64,000 bases of DNA from assembly GCF_030812995.1 (NCBI RefSeq), contig NZ_JAUSTT010000020.1:1-64000 (forward strand), read 5' to 3'. The DNA is from Bacillus chungangensis. GTDB lineage: Bacteria > Bacillota > Bacilli > Bacillales > Bacillaceae_C. The translations under genes were made by a program, and so were the position numbers. The notes below the pieces were generated by a model. It searched no databases. It saw nothing but the letters and a program-made list of their open reading frames with translations, and had not been told where the DNA came from. This document shows, piece by piece, positions 17,627-26,100 of the stretch; positions within the stretch are counted from its first letter, which is position 1; every line of letters begins with the position of its first letter.

Positions 17627-18442
17627 ATGCGAAAAACGATTGTTGTCCTGCTTATCTTTATGCTTTCTATTCTAAGTGCTTGCGCTAATGAAAAAACAAC
17701 ATCCAATGACGATCAACAAGTTGACAAACAAACATCGCCAACATTAGAAAAGATTGAATTAACAATCTCAGCTGCCGCCAGCTTAAACGAAGCCCTTACA
17801 GAAATAAAAGCGATATATGAAAACAAAAATGAAAACGTTGCTCTGCTTTTTAACTTTCAAGGCTCAGGTGCATTACAACAGCAAATATCGCATGGTGCTC
17901 CAGCTGATCTCTTTTTTTCAGCTGCCGAAGACAAATTTAATCTTTTAGTGGAGGAAGGCCGGATAGACGAAAACAATAAAGGCAATTTCCTCAAAAATCA
18001 GCTCGTTTTAATTGTACCAAATGACAATAAAATCGAGTCAATGGAATTTAAAGATCTAGCAAACGAGCGAATAGAAAAAATCGCTGTCGGTACACCAGAA
18101 TCTGTTCCTGCCGGACAATATGCAAAAGAGTCGTTGGAAGCTTTAGGTCTTTGGGGAGAACTGGAACCGAAACTGATTTTTACGAAAGATGTTCGTCAAG
18201 TGCTCACATATGTTGAAACAAATAATGTCGATGCAGGAATTGTCTATAAAACAGATGCAGCTATTTCGGAAAATGTTAAAATCGTTGCTGAAGCTGACGA
18301 ACAGACACATACACCCATTATTTATCCTGCTGGCGTCTTGAAAGATTCTAAACAGTTGGAAGCTGCGCGAGCATTTTTTCATTACTTAAAAAGTGACGAA
18401 GCAAAGAAAATTTTTGAGCAGTATGGATTTGTTTCTTTCTAA
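17627..18442 (+). CDS. modA: Molybdate ABC transporter substrate-binding lipoprotein
   Basis: A 271-residue lipoprotein. A signal peptide with lipobox LSAC is followed by a type II periplasmic-binding fold with ModA motifs ISAAASLNEAL, FNFQGSGALQQQI, GAPADLFFSAAEDKF, VGTPESVPAGQYAKE and TNNVDAGIVYKTDA. It captures molybdate (or tungstate) outside the membrane for ModB. The ATG at 17627 follows AAGGAGAG. The longer reading from 17609 starts inside the operator region. Equivalent to YvgL. Confidence 0.9.
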   Translation: MRKTIVVLLIFMLSILSACANEKTTSNDDQQVDKQTSPTLEKIELTISAAASLNEALTEIKAIYENKNENVALLFNFQGSGALQQQISHGAPADLFFSAAEDKFNLLVEEGRIDENNKGNFLKNQLVLIVPNDNKIESMEFKDLANERIEKIAVGTPESVPAGQYAKESLEALGLWGELEPKLIFTKDVRQVLTYVETNNVDAGIVYKTDAAISENVKIVAEADEQTHTPIIYPAGVLKDSKQLEAARAFFHYLKSDEAKKIFEQYGFVSF

Positions 18443-18543
18443 GTATACTTATCAAACGTTTTCCCGTTCTCCATATAGAAACAATTAAAATTGAAAGGGA
18501 TTCTATTGTTGGAGATACATTATAGGTACTGGAATGATGCTTA

Positions 18544-19200
18544 ATGGGTAATGAATTTTGGACGCCAATTAAATTGTCCCTTCAGGTAGCATCCATATCG
18601 GTAATCATTGTGTTTATCTGTTCTTTATTATTAGCAGGGTGGATGATTCGCTCCTCTTTTCCTGGCAAACCAATAATAGAAACAATTTTTATATTACCGC
18701 TTGTTTTGCCGCCTACTGTCGTTGGGTTTTTGTTAATCATTATTTTTGGCAGAAATAGTTTTGTTGGCCAGTGGATGGAGTGGTTCTTCGGCCAGTCGTT
18801 GATGTTTACATGGTGGGCGGCGCTTATCGCCTCCACAGTTGTATCCTTTCCACTTATGTATCAATCGGTAAAAACCGGCTTCCTTGGAGTTGATGCAGAT
18901 ATTCAAGATGCAGCACGCCAAGATGGCGCCAACGAAAGACAAGTTCTTTTTTATGTTACAATTCCTTTGGCAGTTAAACCTTTGTTGTCTGGATGTATTT
19001 TAAGCTTTGCACGAGCTTTGGGAGAATTTGGCGCCACCCTCATGTTTGCTGGAAATATTCCAAACAAAACACAAACACTTCCAACTGCTATTTATATGGC
19101 AATGGAAACCGGCAATATGAAGCTTGCTTGGCTGTGGGTATTTTCTATTATCTTGATCTCTTTTGCAATGCTTTATGTTGTATCTTTGTTAAAAGAATAA
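18544..19200 (+). CDS. modB: Molybdate ABC transporter permease
   Basis: A 218-residue membrane protein with five or six spans and the EAA loop (DIQDAARQDGANERQVLFYVTIPLA) typical of ModB. It is followed by FARALGEFGATLMFAGNIPNKTQTLPTAIY, a ModB signature. It lies 101 bp after modA. No modC ATPase gene follows; a hairpin does. The same modC-less layout is known for B. subtilis yvgLM, so an ATPase from elsewhere must serve it. Confidence 0.9.
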   Translation: MGNEFWTPIKLSLQVASISVIIVFICSLLLAGWMIRSSFPGKPIIETIFILPLVLPPTVVGFLLIIIFGRNSFVGQWMEWFFGQSLMFTWWAALIASTVVSFPLMYQSVKTGFLGVDADIQDAARQDGANERQVLFYVTIPLAVKPLLSGCILSFARALGEFGATLMFAGNIPNKTQTLPTAIYMAMETGNMKLAWLWVFSIILISFAMLYVVSLLKE

Positions 19201-19204
19201 GCGA

Positions 19205-19236
19205 GCACAAAAGAATGCTAAAGCATTCTTTTGTGC
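19205..19236. terminator. Perfect hairpin between modB and the NTF2-like gene
   Basis: GCACAAAAGAATGCT and AGCATTCTTTTGTGC form a 15-bp stem with a minimal loop, directly between two convergent genes. There is no T-run, so its termination strength is uncertain. Confidence 0.6.
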
Positions 19237-19244
19237 GGAAATAC

Positions 19245-19622
19245 CTATTTAACATTTGCGGGCATTGCACTCAAATGTTCATGAACAAGCTTCCATTCAC
19301 CCTCGATTCTTTTAAATACATTTGTCGCACGGCCACTTCCTTTTTTAAATTCTCCTTTATAAAAACCTTCCCAATGATATGTATAGGTGCAAGCCGCAGC
19401 ATTGTCATCTACTGCAAGCCAATTTACATCAGATGCTTTGTATACTTCATCCTGAATCATCTCCCAAGTCTCTTCAAAAAATGCTTGAATGTCAGTTGTA
19501 TTTGTACATGTTTTATTTGTAAACCAATACACAGCATTAGGCGCTATTAAAGCTTTGACATTCGTAAAGTCATGTGTATTTGTTGCAGCAATATACTTTT
19601 CTAATGCCTTTTGGTACCCCAT
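19245..19622 (-). CDS. SnoaL-like/NTF2-fold small protein
   Basis: A 125-residue protein with the nuclear-transport-factor-2-like pattern. There is an N-terminal helix (ALEKYIAATNTHDFTNVKALIAPNAVYWF) and C-terminal strands ending GRATNVFKRIEGEWKLVHEHLSAMP, the usual ending of SnoaL/DUF4440 ketosteroid-isomerase-like proteins. No catalytic residues can be assigned. Its start overlaps the helicase stop by 22 bp, so it is probably co-translated with it. Confidence 0.7.
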   Translation of the reverse strand: MGYQKALEKYIAATNTHDFTNVKALIAPNAVYWFTNKTCTNTTDIQAFFEETWEMIQDEVYKASDVNWLAVDDNAAACTYTYHWEGFYKGEFKKGSGRATNVFKRIEGEWKLVHEHLSAMPANVK

Positions 19623-20767
19623 TTCTTTCGTCCTTTCCTAATCGTCTTTTTACTGCTTTCTTCATCCATTAATGTTCCTTTATAGAACACTTGCTTTTTC
19701 ATAGAAATGCCTAATTCTTTCGCAAATTGTTTAAGCGTTCGTTCTTCCCTTGGCGTAACAAACGCCACGACAAATCCCTCAGCCCCCATACGTCCTGTCC
19801 GGCCTGATCGGTGGACATATTGCTTTATGTCTTTAGGAAAATCAACATGGAAAACATGAGATAATTCAGCAATATCTAAACCTCTAGCAGCAATATCCGT
19901 TGCCAATAACAGCTCTCGCTCCCCACTGCGAAACTTCTTTAATGAATTTGCCCGTTCCTGTTTTTTCAAATGACTGTGCAGCATATTTAAAGATATTCCT
20001 TCATACTGAAGCTTGGCAGCTGCAACCGTCATACTGCCGATATCTTTGAAAAATGCCAATCCTTTTAGAGGCTGAGCTTTCACGTATCGCTCCAGCAATT
20101 TGATCTTTTCTCTCTGCTCGCAAACAATGTAGATATGCGTAACATTTGCAGGCTGCTCCTGATCAGAAATATGGATAGAGACCGGCTTTATTTCAAAGTC
20201 TCTTGCAGTTTGCTCCTCATTCTCTAACCCTGTTGCTGAGAAAAATAATAGTTGACGATCGTTAAGCGTTGATTTAATAATTTCCTTTAATGACATGTAG
20301 TGTTCTGGGACGAGGAGCTGGTCACACTCATCAAGAACAATCGTCTTCACTTCATGCATTTTTAATTTCTTCAGTTTGATAAGCTCTAGAATTCGTCCAG
20401 GTGTTCCTACAATAATTTGTGGACGCTTTTTTAATTTTTCCAACTGCCGCTTTATATTTGCTCCTCCAATAAAAGCGGCGCTTCCAATCTCACTTCCCTT
20501 TGTCCATTTCTGAATCTCAGTAAAAATTTGCATCACCAATTCATGTGAAGGTGCTAATATTACTCGCTGTGCACCCTTTTTCTCTACATCAATTGATTGA
20601 ATAATTGGAAGCAAATATGCAAGGGTTTTTCCTGTTCCAGTAGGCGACTGGGCAATGATATCATTCCCCTCCAAAATAAACGGAATTGCTTTTTCCTGAA
20701 TAGCAGTCTGTTTCTGAAAGCCTGCCTGATCCCAATTTGTTTGTAAAAATGGTTTCCATTTTGTCAT
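19601..20767 (-). CDS. DEAD-box ATP-dependent RNA helicase (YfmL-like)
   Basis: A 388-residue helicase with all core motifs: Q-motif region QKTAIQEKAIP, motif I SPTGTGKT, Ia APSHEL, Ib TPGR, II DECD (not DEAD), III SAT, V TDIAARGLD and VI HRSGRTGR. It ends in a basic tail (KKTIRKGRKKWGTKRH) likely to bind RNA. Size and tail fit B. subtilis YfmL, which helps large-subunit assembly. DECD in motif II is a tolerated variant. It overlaps the downstream NTF2-like gene. Confidence 0.8.
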   Translation of the reverse strand: MTKWKPFLQTNWDQAGFQKQTAIQEKAIPFILEGNDIIAQSPTGTGKTLAYLLPIIQSIDVEKKGAQRVILAPSHELVMQIFTEIQKWTKGSEIGSAAFIGGANIKRQLEKLKKRPQIIVGTPGRILELIKLKKLKMHEVKTIVLDECDQLLVPEHYMSLKEIIKSTLNDRQLLFFSATGLENEEQTARDFEIKPVSIHISDQEQPANVTHIYIVCEQREKIKLLERYVKAQPLKGLAFFKDIGSMTVAAAKLQYEGISLNMLHSHLKKQERANSLKKFRSGERELLLATDIAARGLDIAELSHVFHVDFPKDIKQYVHRSGRTGRMGAEGFVVAFVTPREERTLKQFAKELGISMKKQVFYKGTLMDEESSKKTIRKGRKKWGTKRH

Positions 20768-21087
20768 TCATCTCATCCTTTAATTCATTCTTCACCTTTT
20801 TAACAGGGACTGTAAATAGCTCTTTTCTTTCATCCAACTTAAAAAATCATGAAGGAATCAGACAGAAATACATAAGTAAATATTCTACAGCCAGAATGAT
20901 GCATTGTCGATTTTTTCAAGAACTTTTTGAATAGCTATTATTGAAATTATACTCTTAATGCCCTATCTTTACTATTCATGTCAAAATATTTATCGAATTT
21001 CGAGGCAATAAATGGGGCATTCTCCGTTTCTTTCTCTAGAAAAAGAGGCTTCCTTTTTTTGTGAAATATGTTATAATGCAAATAAAT

Positions 21088-21106
21088 GATAATGATTTTC
21101 ATTATT
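21088..21106. promoter_or_regulatory. Fur box upstream of the methyltransferase
   Basis: GATAATGATTTTCATTATT matches the classic 19-bp Fur consensus GATAATGATAATCATTATC at 16 of 19 bases. It lies just downstream of a TATAAT (21072-21077) and upstream of the SD GAGGAGG. This position would allow iron-dependent repression. Confidence 0.65.
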
Positions 21107-21124
21107 ATGTGAGGAGGCTTTTGT

Positions 21125-21868
21125 ATGGATGCCAGATTGCAAAATCATTTGGCACGTATGCCTGGCCACTGGCTGCCCGCAAGTAATGAACAAAAAGGAA
21201 TCCGACCTGGTGGAATAGAGTTAACAAAGAAAATGCTGAAGCATTTACATATAAATGAAGAAGACGAAGTGGCTTCTTTCTCTCCTGAACTTGGAACAAC
21301 AACCAAAATCGTTTTTCAGTATCGCCCCAAAAAATATATTGCTATTGAGCAAAATGAAACAGCAGCAAAAGAGGCACAAAAGTTTTTGCCTCGCAACAAC
21401 TCAGTCTGCCTCATTGGTTCAGCTGATCAAGCGCCTCTTGATAATGAAACGATCAATGTGTTCTACAGTGAGGCAATGCTAACGATGCAGCCATTAAAGC
21501 AAAAAGAAGCAATAATCAAAGAAGCATGGCGAATATTAAAAACAGGTGGACGCTATGGCATCCATGAATTTTGTCTCGTTCCAAATCAACTAGAAAAACA
21601 GCACCATTGTATAAACGAAAAACCGTTAACCGCTATTGAATGGATTCGCTTATTTGAAAATAATCGATTTTATATTGAGACAGTTGAAATAGTTCCTATT
21701 CCTGCGTTCAATTCTAACAGCACAATCCAACATAATCGTTTATTTAAAAAAGTAAAAAACTTCGTATCGAACGTATCCGACCGTAAGCAAATGCTAAAAA
21801 TACGACACCCTTTTCAGAATAAAGATCTACATGTAAGTGCTATTAGTATGGTGATGAGAAAAAAATAA
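21125..21868 (+). CDS. Class I SAM-dependent methyltransferase
   Basis: A 247-residue methyltransferase (UbiE/Methyltransf_11 type). The start region RPGGIELTKKML is followed by motif I-like VASFSPELGTTTKIV (the glycine-rich loop is altered to SPELGTT), the acidic AIEQNETA, GSADQAPL, and the post-motif WRILKTGGRYGIHEF. The substrate is unknown. A Fur box in the promoter suggests iron control, which is unusual for this class and may hint at a link with iron or thiol chemistry. SD GAGGAGG. Followed by a strong hairpin. Confidence 0.75.
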   Translation: MDARLQNHLARMPGHWLPASNEQKGIRPGGIELTKKMLKHLHINEEDEVASFSPELGTTTKIVFQYRPKKYIAIEQNETAAKEAQKFLPRNNSVCLIGSADQAPLDNETINVFYSEAMLTMQPLKQKEAIIKEAWRILKTGGRYGIHEFCLVPNQLEKQHHCINEKPLTAIEWIRLFENNRFYIETVEIVPIPAFNSNSTIQHNRLFKKVKNFVSNVSDRKQMLKIRHPFQNKDLHVSAISMVMRKK

Positions 21869-21903
21869 CGATAGCAGGATATAGCTGTACTTCCTGCTAT
21901 CGT
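21868..21903. terminator. Terminator between convergent genes
   Basis: ACGATAGCAGG and CCTGCTATCGT form an 11-bp stem between the methyltransferase and the MFS pump, followed by TCTCTTT. Confidence 0.7.
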
Positions 21904-21912
21904 CTCTTTCAG

Positions 21913-23517
21913 CTATGGTTTTTCAACAGCTGGATGCTTTTCTAATTCAGATTCTGTTTTCACATTGGTTCTGAGCGCTACTTCTCTTAAAAAGAAAGTA
22001 GTTGCAACAGAGAACAACAGAACGGCTGATCCTAAAAAGAAGACGCCTGAAATGGCATATCCCATCGTTTCTCTTAGCAGATCAACAAGCTGCATAAACA
22101 TCCCATGCATTTCTTGTGGCAAAGAATTCATGATGCTGGAAAGTTTATCTGGATCCATAATAAACTCTGGACTTTCCAGTGCTTCCGATAGCTGCGGCAT
22201 CGCAGCACCATCTAGTGAAGACGGCATCGCTGCCAACTTTTCTTCCATTTTCGCATTCATTCGATGCGTCATGATTGTACTCATCACAGCAATGCCAATC
22301 GTTCCACCGAGTGAACGGAAGAGAGCAGAGGCAGCCGTCGCCGCGCCAAGGAATTTATGTTCTACCGCATTTTGCACTGTTAATGAAAAAACGGGCATTG
22401 TCAATCCGAGGCCTGCACCAAGTAGAATATTGTTGAACACAATCGTACGAAAAGATGTATGCACATCCATTTTTGATAATAGGAACATTCCTGCTACCGC
22501 AATCAATAAACCAGCAATAGCAATTTTCTTATATTTTCCTGTCCTTGTCATCCATTGGCCAGTAATGGCACTGCCGATAACGAGGCTTAATGTCATTGGT
22601 ATCATCAACAAACTTGAATGAGAAGCAGTTTCCCCCAATACACCTTGAATAAAATAAGGGATATAAATAACCGCCCCCATCATCCCAGCATTAACGATGA
22701 AATTCGCTATATTGGAAATAGCAAAAATATCATTTTTGAATAGGGATAATGGAATGGTTGGATTCTTTGCGATTGATTCTATAAATAAAAAAATACCTAA
22801 CGAAACAGCCGCAAAAGAAAAAAGACCAATAATCTCAAAGGATGCCCATGCATATTTTTGACCTGCCCAAGAAAATGCCAGCAGCAGCGGAACAATGGTT
22901 AGTGTAATAAAGGTAGAGCCAGCATAATCAATGGCAACTTTCTCTTGCTTCTTCACAGAAGGGAATAATTTCCATATAACAAGAAAAGCAACGAGGCCAA
23001 AAGGCAGGAAAATCCAAAATACCCAGCGCCACGAAAAATGGTCAACAATAAATCCTCCCAATACAGGGCCTAGAATGCTTGCCAACCCGAATATACCGCT
23101 CATAATACCTTGCCATTTGCCTCTTTCGCGTGGACTATATAGATCACCAACAGCGATAAAGGCAGTAGACATAATAATCCCACTCCCTGCACCTTGAAGA
23201 CCACGAAAAATAATTAATTGCATAATCGTCGTTGAAGTCCCAGATAAAAGCGAGCCGACCATAAAAATAGCGAGCCCAGTCATGATGAACGGTTTTCGCC
23301 CGTAGATATCTGATAGCTTTCCAACCAGTATCGTTGCAATACTAGCAGTAAGCATATAAATAGTAATAATCCAACTATAATATTCCATCCCGCCAAGCTG
23401 CGCAATAATTCGCGGCATGGCAGTTCCGACAATCGTTTGATTGATCATCGCAAAAAATAGCGCAATGATAATGGCAATCATGATCGTCAATTTCTTTTTT
23501 TCATCTAAATGATGCAT
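21913..23517 (-). CDS. MFS multidrug exporter, DHA2/EmrB-QacA family (14 TMS)
   Basis: A 534-residue proton-driven exporter. Family motifs include the start MINQTIVGTAMPRI, motif A GKLSDIYGRKP, RGLQGAGSGIIMS, and motif C GPVLGGFIVDHFSWRWVFWIFLPFG. Length and hydrophobic pattern indicate 14 spans, with a large C-terminal extracellular loop before the last span. It lies 12 bp after a MarR-family gene in one operon. The substrate is unknown, presumably hydrophobic drugs or metabolites. SD GGGGGG. Confidence 0.85.
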   Translation of the reverse strand: MHHLDEKKKLTIMIAIIIALFFAMINQTIVGTAMPRIIAQLGGMEYYSWIITIYMLTASIATILVGKLSDIYGRKPFIMTGLAIFMVGSLLSGTSTTIMQLIIFRGLQGAGSGIIMSTAFIAVGDLYSPRERGKWQGIMSGIFGLASILGPVLGGFIVDHFSWRWVFWIFLPFGLVAFLVIWKLFPSVKKQEKVAIDYAGSTFITLTIVPLLLAFSWAGQKYAWASFEIIGLFSFAAVSLGIFLFIESIAKNPTIPLSLFKNDIFAISNIANFIVNAGMMGAVIYIPYFIQGVLGETASHSSLLMIPMTLSLVIGSAITGQWMTRTGKYKKIAIAGLLIAVAGMFLLSKMDVHTSFRTIVFNNILLGAGLGLTMPVFSLTVQNAVEHKFLGAATAASALFRSLGGTIGIAVMSTIMTHRMNAKMEEKLAAMPSSLDGAAMPQLSEALESPEFIMDPDKLSSIMNSLPQEMHGMFMQLVDLLRETMGYAISGVFFLGSAVLLFSVATTFFLREVALRTNVKTESELEKHPAVEKP

Positions 23518-23529
23518 AAAAACCCCCCA

Positions 23530-23955
23530 TTAATTTTCTTCAATATTCATAATGACTTGTTTTAGCAATCCCATTAATCGCAACGCATCTTCCTCAGATA
23601 AACCTTCAAAAAACTTTTTTGTTAGTTGATTGTTATGTTCCCTTAATGAGGAAAGTATTTCCAATCCTGCATCTGTAATCGACAGTAAAACAACCCGTCT
23701 ATCCTCTTTTGAGCGTTGCCTCTCTACATAACCAAGTGCAATCAATTTATCAGATAACCCTGTTATGCCTCCCGGTGTAATCGACAAATGCTCCGCAAGC
23801 TCAGACACTTTCATGGAGCCATTTTTTTTCAGCAGCCAAAGAATGTGTGCATGTGAATGAGCGATCCCCTTTGGCATGCTTTTCTTCCATTCTTCCCCCG
23901 TTTTCCTAATTAAAGTCTGAAATGTCCTTTGCAGCTCGTTGAAAAGATCATTCAT
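23530..23955 (-). CDS. MarR-family repressor of the EmrB-type pump
   Basis: A 141-residue winged-helix regulator. The core SHAHILWLLKKNGSMKVSELAEHLSITPGGITGLSDKLIALGYVERQRSKEDRR is a textbook MarR domain with the DRR wing. It is the first gene of the operon with the pump. A palindrome TTAGTACTAA lies 28 bp upstream of its ATG. SD AAGGAG. Confidence 0.85.
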   Translation of the reverse strand: MNDLFNELQRTFQTLIRKTGEEWKKSMPKGIAHSHAHILWLLKKNGSMKVSELAEHLSITPGGITGLSDKLIALGYVERQRSKEDRRVVLLSITDAGLEILSSLREHNNQLTKKFFEGLSEEDALRLMGLLKQVIMNIEEN

Positions 23956-23983
23956 TCCCTATTTCTCCTTAGTAATAAATATT

Positions 23984-23993
23984 TTAGTACTAA
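23984..23993. promoter_or_regulatory. Candidate MarR operator
   Basis: TTAGTACTAA, a 10-bp palindrome just upstream of the repressor gene, is a plausible autorepressor half of a longer site. Support is position and symmetry only. Confidence 0.4.
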
Positions 23994-24036
23994 CGTATTT
24001 CATATTATGTTTTTTTAAAATGAAAAAGTCAATATT

Positions 24037-24137
24037 TTTATCCCACATCTAACTCAAGCGTAAAAGGAATAAGAGCTAGGTAGGGATAACTGAAAGCAAC
24101 ATTTCCGATTAGTTCGGGCCGACAGAATAGAATAATC
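24037..24137 (-). repeat. Dispersed hairpin-ended repeat, copy E (3' part only, minus orientation)
   Basis: The reverse complement reads CTGTCGGCCCGAACTAATCGG ... TTTCAGTTATCCCTACCTAG ... GAGTTAGATGTGGGATA. These are the 3' blocks of copies A-D in the same order. The 5' half is missing. Confidence 0.65.
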
Positions 24138-24173
24138 ATCTCTTTGACAAAAAACCTGTCAATATGATAAAAA

Positions 24174-24208
24174 AACCTCCATTTTCTATCATATGAAAAA
24201 TGGAGGTT
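24174..24208 (-). terminator. Terminator after the yxeA-like gene
   Basis: AAACCTCCATTTT and AAAATGGAGGTTT arms around a 9-nt loop lie just downstream of the yxeA-like stop codon. Confidence 0.75.
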
Positions 24209-24221
24209 TGTTATTGCATTA

Positions 24222-24575
24222 TTATTTACTGAAAATTTTGTTAAGATTTTTTGGCAATTGTTCATACTGAATTTCTTGCCAGTAGGTTACTCCGCGCAAT
24301 GTAGTCGTATAAAGTTCCAAATAAGCGCCGTCTTTTAATATTTTACTAGCAGTAAAATGTAAATTCTTTTCATTTCCATTCTTATCATAACCGACAACAT
24401 GATATTCATATCGTTTTTCATCGTTTAACATCATCGGTTCATGATCAATAACCGTATAATAAATCTTTTTTCCAGCGGGGTTCTCTGGTGTCAATCTATC
24501 TGGAGAAAAGAAGAACATTGAATAGGCAACAATCGTAATGAGAACCAAACCACTTATTAATAATATCTTCTTCAT
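24222..24575 (-). CDS. YxeA-family small exported protein (DUF1093)
   Basis: A 117-residue protein. An N-terminal hydrophobic anchor (MKKILLISGLVLITIVAYSMFFF) is followed by the YxeA-family domain (YYTVIDHEPM...YEYHVVGYDKNGNEKNLHFTASKILKDGAYLELYTT). The ATG at 24575 follows AAAGGA. An earlier ATG overlaps the permease stop. In B. subtilis yxeA closes the yxdJKLM operon for a peptide-sensing ABC/two-component module. Here too it is the last gene of the ABC exporter operon. Confidence 0.75.
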   Translation of the reverse strand: MKKILLISGLVLITIVAYSMFFFSPDRLTPENPAGKKIYYTVIDHEPMMLNDEKRYEYHVVGYDKNGNEKNLHFTASKILKDGAYLELYTTTLRGVTYWQEIQYEQLPKNLNKIFSK

Positions 24576-24592
24576 AGCAAATCCTTTCATGC

Positions 24593-25324
24593 TCAAGTTC
24601 TCACATCGGCCTTTTTAAGCTTCCCAATAGAGACGGTTGAAAATAAGATGATAAAAAAAGCATTCATAAAGATGAACAGGATATTTTCAGTAGCTGTTAA
24701 ACTTTCCTGACTAAGCACACCCATCCCAATCGTCAATAGCGAGTAAGGAAAGAACATGCCAATTTTCGCTACATACATTCCTAATCCAATAAAAACACCA
24801 CAAAGACTCAGTCCAATTGGAGCTGCAAAACTGCGGATGCGTAAAGATAGGAAAAGTTGTATTGCGCTAATCGTTATAGAAGCGACCCACCCTCTAAAAA
24901 TCCAACCAAAGGTTTCTACAGGAAAAAGCAATGAAAATCCAAACAGGTTTCCTGCACAATAATAGAGAATGAAGAAGAATGTTTGTACAAAGATAATAAG
25001 CATACTAACGATTGTCAATTTGGCAATAAATATACTTGAAACAGATATAGGAGCTGTCATCAGAACATTCCAATTTCTGTTCATATGTTCCAACCTGCAC
25101 ACATAGGCGCAACAAATAGCAATGAGTACAGGGAGAAAAAATTCTCCGTAGAACAAACTTACTTGTGTCCAAAGGCTGTACCACTCTTGTTGAAGTATAC
25201 CTTGATTGAAATAGAAATTAGTACAGCCAATTAAGATACTAATCGTTGGAAGCACTAGGAGGACCAACAGCATACGAGAATGACGCAGTTTCATCCATTC
25301 AGCAAGAATCATTCTTTGCAACAT
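24593..25324 (-). CDS. ABC-2 permease, lantibiotic-immunity (LanE/G-like) type
   Basis: A 243-residue membrane protein with six hydrophobic segments and the N-terminal pattern LAEWMKLRHSRMLLVLLVLP seen in MutE/SpaE/BcrB-like permeases. It pairs with the next permease and the ATPase to form an exporter that removes peptide antibiotics from the membrane. SD AAAGGAGG upstream. There is a short gap after the preceding permease. Confidence 0.75.
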   Translation of the reverse strand: MLQRMILAEWMKLRHSRMLLVLLVLPTISILIGCTNFYFNQGILQQEWYSLWTQVSLFYGEFFLPVLIAICCAYVCRLEHMNRNWNVLMTAPISVSSIFIAKLTIVSMLIIFVQTFFFILYYCAGNLFGFSLLFPVETFGWIFRGWVASITISAIQLFLSLRIRSFAAPIGLSLCGVFIGLGMYVAKIGMFFPYSLLTIGMGVLSQESLTATENILFIFMNAFFIILFSTVSIGKLKKADVRT

Positions 25325-25341
25325 ATTTATTCATACCTCCT

Positions 25342-26100
25342 TTATATTTCCTGCCGAGAAACATGCAGGCTTCCGGCAATATAAAAAATCATTCCCATAA
25401 GGAAAATAGCGGCCGCCTTCCCTAGACTAAGTTGTTGAGTGACAAATTCCATTGAATAATCCGTAAAATGAGACGTCACAGGACTAAGAATAGAATAGTA
25501 CGACCATGTGAAAAGACTGCTTGCCACTGTTGGAAAAAAAGGGGCTGTCATCCCAATAAAGCCTCCAACCATTCCTAAACAAAGCGCAAATGCTTGGTTT
25601 TTTATCGCAAGTGATAGCCATTGCTGCAGGGCAAGAACAGCCATATTGGCAAGCATCGTGCCCACACTGAATTGCAACAACAATAAATGGGGTACTGCGC
25701 CTGTAAATTTATTAAAAATACCAAAGCCTACAATTGAAATTAGTTGTAAAATTATTACGTAAAACATTACAATACAGGCACTTATATATTTTGATGCGTA
25801 TAGATCCTTTATTTTCACGGATGAAGTTATTAAAAGCTTCCAAGTATCCCCTTTATGCTCCATATCACAGATACGTGAAACAACAATCGCAGCAATGATC
25901 GGCAGAAATAGCCCATTCATGGAGGCAATTGTTGAGAGTATAGCCTCCCAGCCAGCTTGATCGGGATTGCGAGACATTGAAATATGAAGAGACATAAACG
26001 TCCATAATATTTCTACACTTAAAAATAAGGTAACCATGACAAAGATCCATTTTCGCCTTAATTTGAAAAATTCCAGTGAAACAGTTTTCCACAATTTCAT
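25342..26100 (-). CDS. ABC-2 permease, lantibiotic-immunity type
   Basis: A 252-residue permease with six spans. The start LWKTVSLEFFKLRRKWIFVM and the segment MEHKGDTWKLLITSSVKIKDLYASK are typical of LanG/MutG-like proteins. Its start overlaps the ATPase gene by 4 bp. With the two neighbours it forms a LanFEG-like self-protection transporter. Confidence 0.75.
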   Translation of the reverse strand: MKLWKTVSLEFFKLRRKWIFVMVTLFLSVEILWTFMSLHISMSRNPDQAGWEAILSTIASMNGLFLPIIAAIVVSRICDMEHKGDTWKLLITSSVKIKDLYASKYISACIVMFYVIILQLISIVGFGIFNKFTGAVPHLLLLQFSVGTMLANMAVLALQQWLSLAIKNQAFALCLGMVGGFIGMTAPFFPTVASSLFTWSYYSILSPVTSHFTDYSMEFVTQQLSLGKAAAIFLMGMIFYIAGSLHVSRQEI

